DNA from: Ailurus styani
Taxonomy: Eukaryota > Chordata > Mammalia > Carnivora > Ailuridae
Length of the DNA: 64,000 bases
Reading direction: 5' to 3'
NCBI GenBank assembly: GCA_002007465.1
Contig: LNAC01000001.1
Coordinates: 6,032,121-6,096,120 of the forward strand
Part shown: positions 1 through 11,900 of the stretch, one piece after another
Numbering within the stretch: the stretch's first letter is position 1
Layout: the number at the start of each line of letters is the position of its first letter
Position numbers and translations under genes: made by a program
The notes under the pieces: generated by a model
What the model was told of the DNA's origin: nothing
The model's input: the letters and a program-made list of their open reading frames with translations, nothing else
Database searches by the model: none

Positions 1-1265
1 TTCTATTAATCATTAAGGATTAGATTCTATAACAGTAACGTTTTGGAGTTATGATTTCTGGTTATGTTTACTCAAATTATAGCGAGGATTAAAATCTAAG
101 AGTTCTATGATGGATCTACTAAATAGAAAATCTCAAAATAATTAAACATGTTAAAACCTTTAAGTACCTTAGATCTATTTAAAACCCTCTTGGACTGATG
201 ATTTATTTGAAAGACACATGGAACAAAGCATGGCTTACTGACAGTACCTAAGGTTATAACAGCAGATGAAACAAGTACTTTCCACTCTACTTATTCTTGT
301 ACAAATGAACTTGATAAAGCCAATTGCTCTATAATACATTTTCAGTAAAAGGATTTTTTAATATAAATGACTCAACAGCAGCCTTGGAATTGACTCTTTC
401 CAAATCTGGACGGATTGGTTGACTAGCTCAGTGAGCCTATTTTACATCATATTTGGATGATAAATGCCAGTGTGTTTCAGCTTCTGTACCAGGGAAGTGC
501 TGAGTAGGCTTATCTAGTTATTTTGTTACGATCATTTGGGTTTAAATGTGCATGCTTTGATTTGGAGTCACTATTTTTCATTGAGAGGCTATTTAATATT
601 TACATTGCTTAAAACATAGTAATTGACACTAGAAGCTATATTTTTTTTTTTAGATTTTACTTAAATTCAACTTAGTTAACATACATTTTAACCAGAAGCC
701 ATGTTTTTGGTGGAGCTTTCTTGTAACCAGGAAGAAAATAATAGTCTGTAAATATATTAGTCTTTTCAGAAACATAGCTGAGGTTAAAAATATTTTTTTA
801 CTTTGATTTTATTTTTATCTGCATTTTTTTTTCATCTGGAGGAAGTCCAACTTTCATATCCCCGCTAACCCTTAAACTTTTTAATAGGAATGACTCTGTG
901 CATACCACAGATGGTTCAGAGTTTCACTGAGTGAGAGGTAGTGCAGCCCACTGGTGATTCACTGGTGGAAGAAAGATTTATTTTTTTTTTTAAAGATTTT
1001 ATTTATTTATTTATTTATTTATTTATTTGATACAGAGAGAGAGATTACAAGTAGGCAGAGAGAGGAGGAAGCAGGCTCCCTGCTGAGCAGAGAGCCTGAT
1101 GCGGGCCTCGATCCCAGGACCCTGAGATCATGACCTGAGCCGAAGGCAGAGGCTTTAACCCACTGAGCCACCCAGGAGCCCAGAAGAAAGATTTATAAGA
1201 TGAACCCTTATCTTTTGGTTTTTCTCCTGAGGAAGCTGATCCTGTCTCATCTTTCCCCGTGAAAG
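1..1265 (+). other. DHX32: DHX32 intron (5' end outside window)
   Basis: AT-rich intronic sequence with one antisense Can-SINE (982-1182). No exon or regulatory site recognised in the rest. Confidence 0.8.
982..1182 (-). repeat. Can-SINE, full length, antisense
   Basis: T/A-rich tail first (AAAGATTTTATTTATTTA), GA-rich middle, and head complement ending CCACTGAGCCACCCAGG. Flanked by a 14-bp target-site duplication GAAGAAAGATTTAT (968-981 and 1183-1196). Confidence 0.93.
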
Positions 1266-1459
1266 GTTCCTCAGTGGTGCGCCGAGTACTGCCTCTCCAT
1301 CCACTACCAGCACGGGGGTGTGGTGTGCACACAGGTCCACAAGCCCACAGCGGTGCAGCTCGCCCTGCGTGTGGCAGACGAGATGGATGTGAACATTGGC
1401 CATGAAGTTGGCTACGTGATCCCCTTTGAAAACTGCTGCACCAGTGAAACCATCCTGAG
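1266..1459 (+). CDS. DHX32: DHX32 coding exon (first in window)
   Basis: Reads VPQWCAEYC... through [10 protein letters not shown] to ETIL plus two bases of an Arg codon. Acceptor AG is at 1264-1265 and donor GT at 1460-1461. It begins just after motif I (GKS/T region), which must lie on the preceding exon outside the window. The motif Ib region has CTQVHK where active DEAH proteins carry TQPRR. A SINE ends only about 83 bp upstream. Confidence 0.95.
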
Positions 1460-4400
1460 GTGGGTTTGGGGGGATTGGGTCTGCTGTGCTGAAGACGCTC
1501 GGCTCGTGTTCTACGATCCTACTGGAGCGTGTTCTTGGGTTCTACGTCTTAGCTGTAATGTGTCCTAGTGACTGGTCGCTCCGTCACCAGCCAGATGTGC
1601 GCTGGTGGTTTTCCTACACTGGCATCGTCAGGGATTTCTTGTCTAAACTTCTTCCATGTCTCCCCATAATCCTCAGGGAAAAATGACAACTTGTTAGGTT
1701 GGACCCAAAGGCCATCAAGCTTGTGCTTCTTGAGCTTCTCCTCATGATGGGTCCATACGAGTCATCTGTGCGGCAGCCAAGTTGACACGTGCATGTGGTT
1801 CTCCTGTGCCCCTGTGTCCTCTGCTGGGAATGGCGATTCTTCTTCTGGACATGGCTAATTCCTTCTCGGTGTGCAAGACCCCATGCAAGGCTCCCCTCCT
1901 CCAGGAAGGCTTCCCTCACCCTTCTGTACTGAGCGTTAGAAAATGCTCTGCCGGGCCTCTGTAAAACTTGGTACCAGCCTCCAGCATGGCAGGTTCGATC
2001 AGTGTTTGTCTAACTCTACTTTTCAGAGTCTTACAGGTTCCCAGGATCCTTCTCAGTAGCTACCACAAGTTGAGGGAAAAGGGCATCTTTTTATCGCTGT
2101 TTTAGCTTCACTGTGAGATTCCCTTTGCACAGAGGGCTCTACGAGCTTAACACGCAGAGGAAGAGAGAAAAGAAAAAGGATAATTGGGAAAAGAGCAGTG
2201 CTCTGGGCCACTGTGTGTCAAGAAGTTTTATATCACAGCCCACCTAGAAAATGGACATATCTAACAGCACCTCAAGGAAATGGTCAAAGCTGCTTGGCCA
2301 TCCCAAGGGCTTCAGCTGCCCCAGGCACTGCCTGACCACTTCAAGGGCTGAGGAGATAAGTGTCTTAGGAACAGTGTATCTGCACAGCTGTAACTCCTTT
2401 GTGTGATACACCATTGGGGAAGCTCTGGTCTAGTGTAACAGGGGTGGTACATGTGGTGTGGTGTGGTTCAGTGTGGTGTGTATGTGTGTGGTGTGGCGTG
2501 GTACTATGTGGTGTGGTGTGGTATGGTGTAGTACTGTGTGATGTAGTGTCGCATGGTATGGTGTGGTATTGTATGGTGTGTGGTGTGGTCTGGTATGGTG
2601 TGATGTGTTGTGGTGTGGTACGTGGTGTGGTACCATGTGGTGTGGTATAGTACTGAATGGTGTGGTGTGATATAGTATGGCATGACGTGATATGGTGTGG
2701 TGTGGTGTGGTATGGTGTGGTGTGGTACATTGTGATGGTGTGAGGTGTAGTATGGGTGGTGTGGTATGGTGTGATGTGGTCTGGTGTGGTATAGTATGGT
2801 GTGATGTGGTGTGGTGTGGTATTGTATGGTATGGTATGTGGTGTGGTATGGGGTTGTGTGGTGTGGTGTTGTATGGTGTGTGGTGTGGTATGGGGTGGTG
2901 GGGTGTGGTTCGGTATAGTGTAGTGCAGTGGTGCTGGCTCTTGCATCCTCATATCCCTAGCGTCTGACATGTTTGTTTCATAGAGACCATTCAACAGATT
3001 TGCTAGAGGAAGGAAGGGGCAGTGGCCTCTCCTAGCTAGCTGGAGAGCCTGGAGCCTCTAGTGCTAAAGTCTGGAGACTTTTCCCGTTCAGAAAGGCCAT
3101 GTGACTCATTTGGTTTGTACTAAGCTGCTTTCCCTCAAATGTTTATCTTCAAAAATGGAAGACAGAGGTCTTCAGGTTAGTGTTAAATCACAGGGAATCT
3201 TCCCATCAACAGTGGTAGGACTTGGACTTCTTGAAGATACGTCACCTCCTGCTTTTATAGCCATGGTGTCCCCAAGTCATCAAATTAGTATATATGCTTA
3301 AACTCTATTATGCAAATGTTCTATGAACGATACAGATGAACTGGGTACAAACCTCCCTGCGAGAGTTAGAGAGGCCAGGAAATCTGACCCAGAAGGAGTG
3401 AAGGATCCCCAAGCTTGACAGATTCATTCCTTATCCTTTACATTTTTTGTTTGTTTTTTAAAGATTTTATTTATTTATTTATTTGTCAGAGACTGAGATT
3501 ACAAGTAGGCAGAGAGGCAGGCAGAGAGAGAGAAGGAAGCAGGCTCCCTGCTGAGCAGAGAGCCTGATGTAGGGCTCAATCCCAGGACCCTGAGACCATG
3601 ACCTGAGCCGAAGGCAGAGGCTTTAACCCACTGAGCCAACCAGGCGCCCCATATCCTTTACATTTTGAAGTGGCTTTTCAAATGGTCATGGTATTAATTA
3701 AAGGACAGCTCTGACTATAGTCTAAAGTTAATACAGGTATTTTTATATCTTTAAAGCCATCTGGACTTTGGAAACATTTGGTAGGAACTCTTAGATGTAG
3801 TCAATTTTATTTTATTTTTTTTTTATGTAGTCAATTTTAAAATGCAATATTACAGTATTGTTAATTAATATGGATCAAGTATATAGATATATATTTTTTT
3901 AGAAACCCACAGAGATAAATAATTTTAGAGAAATCTAATAATGTTGTCAGAGTAGGTCAAAAATACATCTCTTGCTGGGACTGGGCTTTCGTGTGATTAT
4001 TGTATGGCAGCCCCACCCCCCCCCACCCCGCCNNNNNNNNNNNNNNNNNNNNNNNNNNNNNNNNNNNNNNNNNNNNNNNNNNNNNNNNNNNNNNNNNNNN
4101 NNNNNNNNNNNNNNNNNNNNNNNNNNNNNNNNNNNNNNNNNCCCCCACCCCGCCACCACCAAGCATTCAATCGTGATGGCCAAAGAAGGGCTACAGTTGA
4201 CATTTGTTTAGTTCTTATCTGCATGCAGCATTCTCTTTTCGTTATGGACAACAGCTTTCAGCTGGGGGGTCGCTGAGGCACAGGTACACCTCTGGAGGCT
4301 GTGGGGCTCGGTGACCGACCTTGGCCCCGGTGGTTCTGCTTCCTGCTGCCTTGGCTGGGGGGCCTGGCCCTCACACTGTCTTTTGTGTCTGCACTTTGCC

Positions 4401-7400
4401 ATTATTCTCGTTGCCGGGAGACTGTTCTTTCTTCTCCAGCCTGACAGCCCCCAGCCAGTGCAGAGTCAGCAGGTACCCCGATTTGTTGCTAACAGAGTCT
4501 GAGTCGCAGCAAAGAGACTCAAACTAGTGAAAAGCCCCCTATGATAAAAGAAAGCAGCCCCCATCTCCCTCCTGGTACTCTGTGCTCTGAAGAGGAGGCA
4601 ACGTGGCCGGGAGAGAGTGTCCCTGCCATTTGCTCCCCTGAGCCCTGCACAGACCACCTGACCTCGGGGCTCAGGCTTCCTTATCTATAAGATGGGGTTC
4701 TTACTCTGCCTGCCCACAGGGTTGTTGTGAAGGCAAACGAGCTAATCCACGGGGCCGACACGTGTCAGCGCCTTGTACATGTTAGCTAAATTTTCATTAT
4801 CTAGGTAGATCGGAACTGAGTTCATTTTCTAAGAGATCTGTGCTAACCATAATCTTTAAAAAGCCGGGATTGAATAGCTATTTAAATGAGAGTCTTTAAG
4901 GCGACCTGTTGATTATGGAAGGCAGTGTTCTGTACTTGCTATTGTCTTTTTCATTTTCTTTGTAACCCCTTAGTAGCTAATTTATTAGGCACATAATAGA
5001 CCCTTAGTAAATATAATTTTTATGCCTAGTACCATTCATCGGATGTTGTATGTAACAACTTAGTTCTTCTATAAGCTTTTTTGTGGCCTTTTTTGAAACA
5101 GTGGATACCTAATTTTATATACCTAAAATAGTCTTTCTGAACCAGGTGTCCAGACTTGTAGAAGTGATACATAAATTTCAAATAGAACATAGATTTTTAA
5201 AAAATGACTCATGTTTTCATTCAAGGTCAAAGTCGATAGATTTAACTTCAGAAAAATATTCATAAAACTATCCTATATTTTACTTTATCTTTCCAAAATT
5301 CTGTTTTAGGAATTTGAAATATAAGCTACATTTCCTGAAACCTTAACAATCTGTATTTTTTTTTATAGTTATCAGGAGCAGCACTTTTTAAAGCACTGTA
5401 CACATGATCTTATTAACGCAAAGGTAGGAAGTAGATCTCTGTGTTATGGAGAAAATTGAAGGCTTGTATAGTTTTAGGATTAAGCCTTAGTAATGCCATA
5501 GTGTTACATAATCATCTGGAAGGCCCAGGCCTTGCTGAGTCTAGTGGAGTTTTAAATAAGTCACCATCTTCCTCTTCTTAATGAAGCCCTGATATATTTC
5601 CGTAACACACCGCCTCCTCCTGGCAGAGAACATTTCTCCCTGTAAGGTCAGTGCTTGGATGAGTTTTTGCTGAGAAGGGAATAGATTTAATTTCTCATGT
5701 GAAGGAAGTAGCAGAGATTTAAATAATTTGTTTTTAGACCAGAGTCCGTAGTAACGTGTGATGCTGTCACACTAAGTCCTCCGTTAGAGAGAAGACGTAG
5801 CCAAGATGATTGTGGTGTCGTTTGGAGTCTCTGGTTTTTCCTAAGAGCCTCTGACTTTCCGACGGCTTCTTCGCAGGTACTGTACGGATGACATGTTGCA
5901 GAGAGAGATGATGTCCAGCCCTTTTTTGGGCAGCTACGGGGTCATCATCTTGGATGACGTCCACGAAAGAAGCATCGCGACCGACGTGTTGCTCGGACTT
6001 CTGAAGGATGTCTTACTGGCGCGACCGGAGCTGAAGCTCATCATTAACTCCTCACCGCACCTGATCAGCAAACTCAGCTCTTACTACGGAAATGTGCCTC
6101 TCGTGGAAGTGAAAAAGCAGCACCCTGTAGAGGTTGTGCACCTGAGCGGGGCTCAGAAGGAGTCTTTCGAGTCTATTTTACGCCTTATCTTTGAAATTCA
6201 CCAGTCCGGTGAGAAGGGGGACATTGTGGTCTTTCTGGCCTGTGAACAAGTAAGTAATATTCTGGCCTCGTGGACTCATTGGGTTCCTTAGGGGAACCTT
6301 TTAACCTCGTTGGGAAGTTTTTAATAATTAACATCCGGGTGCCTGTTTGCTGACTCACTGTTTAAATATTTGGTTCCAACACACCCTTTTTTTTTTTTTA
6401 AAGTTCTAGGGAAGCCGTGCCGGCACAGTAAATAAGACGGGTTCTGAGTGGAGGACACTGGGGGGGCTTCTGAACTCACAAGCTGTGAGAGCAGCGCACA
6501 GGGAGGCGGTGGGGACTCCATGGCGGGGGTCTGCAGAGCCCTGGGGCCAGCTCTCAGGCTGCGCCCGCGCGCTGGATGGTCTCGGAGAGGAGATGCTAGC
6601 TGACTCCCGTCATGCTCTAGGCTGCCTCCCGCCTGACCAGGAGCGCTAGCCGCAGAGGACTGTCCCCTGGGCACTTACTTGACCTAGAGCGAAGGAACAA
6701 AAGTTCCTATAGATGTTCCTACAATAGTCGGTGGGGTGTGAGGCAGAAAGATACAATTTATAGCATAACCAGAAGGCTTTCCACCTACCCCGGGGCTCCT
6801 TTTCTTAAAAGATGAATGAGAAGAATCTGACTTGGATTCTAGAAGATTCATTTTCAGAAGAACAATTCAAAATGTATAACTGAGCATCTGCTACTGCTTT
6901 TACATCTTCAAGGTGCTATTTGGGGTTGCACTGGATTTTGTTTTTCATTGAAACTGTACAGTGGCCCTACTTCCCCTCTAGTTCTCTCTTGGCCAAATCT
7001 AGAAGCCTCCAGAATCTCAAGAATTATACCTTTCTTCTTAGAGACTAATTTCCTGGTCTTTTTTTTTTTTTCCTACCCATCATCTTACTCAGTAAAAATA
7101 TCAGTTTTTAGTAGACCGTGACCCAGATATGTAGTGATACCAGTGACTGAGCAGGAAATTGTTTGATATTGGCTCAGCCACCAGCTGAACAAAGACAAGT
7201 ACTTCAGCTCTCCATCAGTGTCAAGTTTCACATGCTTCCAGAAATACTTACAGAAGTATTTATTCTGTTTTACATTCAGAGCATAAAGGATGACTGACCC
7301 TCTTAACTTCAGGAACTTTAGAAGGATTTTACCAGCTTCTGTAAGAAAGGAATGTAGCATCTCAAATATATGATAACTACAGCATGTTTATCAATTTTTC

Positions 7401-8921
7401 ATGTATATAGTTTCTTCAACAGGAGATCTTTTACCTATTACAGTGACTTACTCTATTATCATTTCCTAATCCTGCATGATTCAAGATAGTCGAAAAAGTC
7501 CTGAGGAAAGTAATAAAATGATTAAGCAGTGAGGAGAAGGATTTATGAGGATGATTAGAGAGGTTCTCAGTATAACCTAGAGAAGCCTTAGAAAGGGAAG
7601 AATGGCAGAATTAGCCAGTGTGAAAGTCAGTTGCCAGGTGAAACAAGACATATGTTTGGGGGCGGAGGTGCATATAATTACGACTGATAGAATGAGTAGT
7701 CCTCCTTCAAGTCAGAGTCAGCAAAAATTCCCAAGTGGATTTTTTTTAAGATTTTATTTTAGGCGTGCCTGGGGGGCTCAGTTGTTGCGCATCTGCCTTC
7801 GGCTCGGGTCATGATCATAGGGTCCTGGGATCGAGCCCCACATTGGGTTCCTCGCTCAGTGGCAAGCCTGCTTCTCCCTGTCCCACTCCCCCTGCTTATA
7901 TTCCTGCTCTCGCTGTCTCTCTGTCAAATAAATAAATAAAATCTTAAAAAAAAAAGAAAAAGATTTTATTTTAGAGGGAAGCGGGGAGGAGCAGAGGGAA
8001 CGAGACAGGCAGACTCTGTGCTGAGCACAGGGCTGTGTCCCATGACCCGAGCCGAAGTCTAGAGTTGGCCGCTTAACTGACTGAGCCACCCAGGCACCCC
8101 CAAGATGGTTTTGTTTTTTTTTGTTTTTTCCAAGATGGGCTTTTGAAAAATAAAGTTCCTAACAGAATTGGGGTAGTGGATGATCTTAAGAAAGGTATTT
8201 GATTTTTCTAAGTGTAATGTAAGCTCTAACTAATGGCATGGTGACTTTTGAAATGTCAGGCTTGAGGAGATGCACTTTTTCCCAGGCTGGTAGTGGAACC
8301 CCAGGGCTCACAAGGCACACAGTCTCTCCTGACGTTGGACCAGAAGGACGTTTCCTGTTAAGAAACTGTAGTCTTGTAGAATCTGGAACTCGAGCAAGCG
8401 ATACTGTGATGACGGCTGCGGGCCGGATGTCGTGATTCCAAGCACTGAGAGAGGCTGTGATGTTGGGCGGGGGCTGCAGGGCAGACCCAGGGCCCCGGGA
8501 TCTGGGAGGGAGGCCCCCCGGTGTCCACGGGCTCACAGCAAAGGCCTGGGTCGGCAGCATCATGCTGGCTTCAGCTTTCTTCTGCCGGACCAGCTTCCCC
8601 TCCCAGTTCAGCTCTGAGCTCCACAGGTGGGCTCTGCTTCCCCCCATGTCCCCCCAACCAGTGGACACAGTTCATCTCCTGACGGACGTTCCTCTTTTCT
8701 TCTTTACCATTTACCTTAAGATCTTCCTCTCCTGGGCTCCTGGGTGGCTCGGTCTGTTAAGCATCCGGCCCCTGATTTCCGCTCAGGTCACGATCTTGGG
8801 GTCTCGTGATGTCGGGCTCTGTGCAGAGGGTAGAGTCCGCTGAAAGTTCTCCCTCTTCCTCTGCCCTCCTTGTCCACCCTGCTTGTGCACATTCTGTCTT
8901 TCTAANCCCGTGTTGTGGCAA

Positions 8922-8952
<31 letters not shown>

Positions 8953-11900
8953 AAGATACTGCTTTCCTGTGGTCTTGCACTTTGTCTCTTTGAAAAATTC
9001 GCCCTGCTCTGAAATCCCTGTTGACAGCCATTGATCATTCTCCTCCCCTACTATTTGAAGCTTTCTTAATTTCTATATAAAACTTTCAAATCTGCCGTGG
9101 CAGTTAAATGTCCTGGGAGCTCAAGCAGTTAAATACATGAACAGAAACGTACCGCGTGTCATTTTTTATGTTAAGAGCTACCCTTATAGTTGCAGAAATG
9201 CTCTCCAGCATTTTGGGTTGGTGAGCACTGGGTCCCTCNCCCCCCCCGCCCCCCCCCCCCCCGCCCCAGGGGCTGTGGATTAGTCCTCACGGCCGCCGGC
9301 CTCACATCTTCACACTTGGTGGAGACTTTGAGCCCTCAGTGTTTCTAGTTCCTTATCACTTACCTGTCTTTTAACCTGGAAAAGTGAAATATGTTATGTA
9401 GAGAATGAAGTTGAGGTTTATGGTCCCATCAGCCCCATTTGGGTGCCCCTCTAAACTGTTCTGGAAAGGCACCGTCAAGTTGAAGGTTTTCTGGGAAGTG
9501 CTCTGTGTGGTTTCGGGCCTTTCGTCTGGGGCCCGGGGATCTCCCTTCAGTGTGTCTTGTGCTTTCCATGGCTTTGCAGGGGGTCGTAGGAAGGCCCCAC
9601 ATAGGTCAGTGCACTGTACCCATTGGGTAAAACAGAAATGAATCAACAGTTGGAAGCACCAGATACGTGTGTTGAGCATTTTTTTTTCCAGATTCTGAAG
9701 ATTATGACCCCAGAGCCCCATGTCAGCTGAGCCTAAGGAGTCTAAGCCACACAGAGCATCGGGTTCTATTTTGCTCTGCTTTTTTCCTTTTGAAGATATC
9801 TTTTATGCCTTTTTCTTTCTCCATTCAGAACAAAACTCAACCTTAAAAACCCACCTACAACTAAGAAGGTTTAGCAACCAGAAGCAAATAAAAAATGAGT
9901 GGCCCAAATTACCTTTTAAATGGTATTCTAAGCAAATAAGAGAAACATTCGAGTGCCATTTTGAAGATTTATTTTGAAAAATAATTGCTCACAAGTAGGC
10001 TGCTGGAATCCGTCTCCTTTTCCAACTCCAGTAGCACCTGTGGGCAGCCTGCTCGAGGGGGTCGTGGGGACGTCCTGGGGGGCCGAGTGGCGGCCAGCGG
10101 CAGGGACACACAGCCCACGTTCCTGCTCTCCCCGTAATTTCCAACAGGCTGTTCTCACATACGATGAGGGCGTGATCAGAATTATAAGTTTGTCCCAATC
10201 GGCAAGTTTTCATTATGATCGACAGTTACACTCTCTGCTTGGTAGACCTCTGCCCACTGTGTGGGGGCGCGTACACCGGAGAACGTGGCTGGACGCTTGC
10301 TCACGCGGAGGCCTCTGCCCCACTTACTGGGGCCTCCCTGCAGCTCAGGAATAACTTGCAGACAGCTCACCCGTGATGCCATTTTTCCAGCCCGTGATGC
10401 CATTTTTCCAGGCCGCTCTGTCCTACAAAATCCTTCTGTTAACTCAACCCTCTTTTGCAAATGAACTGAAGGAAGGAGAGTGAGTGAGCAAGCACACTAG
10501 AAAGTGGAATAGGTCTTAAAACTCAAACGGTCATGGAAAATCATCTCTCTCTCTCTTTTTTTTTCCAGAATTTTAGTGGAATCTAATGAATGAAATGAGG
10601 CTTCTTTCATTTGGTATTTTATCGGTTGGGCCCTTAAGAAAGTAGAAATTTTAGGAACATAAATAAAAAAGGTGTAAGAATTAAATTAAGTGACATCTTT
10701 TTTATATGAGGTCCTAAAAAACTAGTTGTATTTGAGAAATATAAAAATACCATCTAAAATGCGTTGCCTATTGAGCGTTTTGTACCACTTACTTATGAAT
10801 AGTTTTAGGGGAAACAATTTAAAAGGATATTTCTAAATGCCTGAATCATGCCAAGGTGTAGCAGTGAATATTTCCTGCCTACTTCATTGCACATATGTTG
10901 TCTTAAGGTGCTAATGGGTCAAGACAACTTTCAGAGTGACCCAGAGACCCTGATTACAGAATGTGTATATATGCTTTTATTGGACATCCAGAGATTGTTT
11001 TGTAATTCTTAACTCTACCACCGTTAGAGCACAGTGATGCATCATCATTGATGTGAAAATAACTGGTTAACCTGTCATTGGTAATGGATTTGAGAAATTG
11101 CATCAAGCTAGAAACATAGGATAAATGCATGAAGACACGGCTAGTACATTTTACAAGAGGAAAATCATTTTGGACTAAAAGCAATTTCATTATTTATAAA
11201 TTATATTTAACTTCCCCAAAGAAATATTCTCATCCAGTTACATCTTTTCATGTAATGATTCACATGGACGATGACACAGGTCTTTCTTTCTTTGTATGCA
11301 TTATGCAGCTTTTGCCTATAGTTTTATTTAATTAGACTTTTTTGAAGTAGTAAAGTTGTTTGTGACATGTTTCTTCTCATGGATGATGTTATTTTTTACT
11401 TTAGGATATTGAGAAAGCCTATGAAATCGTCTGTCAAGAAGGATCTAACTTAAACCCAGATCTTGGAGAGCTGGTGGTTATTCCTTTGTATCCAAAAGAG
11501 AAATGTGCATTGTTCAAGCCAAATGATGAAACAGAAAAAAGATGCCAAGTTTATCAGAGAAGAGTGGTGTTGACTGCTAGCTCTGGAGAGTCTCTGATCT
11601 GGAGCCACACAGTCAAATTTGTAATTGATGTGGGTGTGGAAAGGAGAAAGGTAATTATTATCAAGTCGGTAAACCTTCTGCTGATAATTGTCCTTGGCTT
11701 CCTGCCACCGTATCCACTGGGAAGTGAGGGTGAAGCCTGTGATCTGGGGAGTCCCCGATTGGCTTCTGTGCGCTTCAAGAAAGTACCGCAGTCTGCTTTC
11801 CCTGGTACCGCCTCTCATTAGCATGTAGTAATCCCCAAACCAAGTTGATTGAGGCACCACAGGAAAAGGTCTTGAGAAAAGACACAATTACTAAAGTATT

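Larger units (their letters stand above)
1460..5876 (+). other. DHX32: DHX32 intron, 4.4 kb
   Basis: Holds the GT-rich pentamer satellite (2446-2930), a Can-SINE, a 109-base N gap in a C-rich tract and a MIR-like fragment (4655-4805). Nothing else recognised. Confidence 0.85.
6250..11404 (+). other. DHX32: DHX32 intron, 5.2 kb
   Basis: Contains a SINE nested in a SINE (7741-8101), an old forward SINE (8734-8905), single Ns at 8906 and 9239 next to homopolymer-rich sequence, and a 21-bp tandem duplication at 10370-10411. No further exon seen. Confidence 0.85.

Noticed and set aside
2365..2994. 209-codon His/Thr/Pro-rich open frame on the minus strand and Val/Cys/Trp-rich frames on the plus strand
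   Set aside because: They are products of the TGTGG satellite: a 5-bp unit without stop codons stays open in several frames. No start context, splice sites or family match.
7763..7959. tRNA-like sequence at Can-SINE heads
   Set aside because: The heads derive from a tRNA-Lys ancestor but are parts of dispersed SINEs with A-rich tails; no intact cloverleaf tRNA gene.
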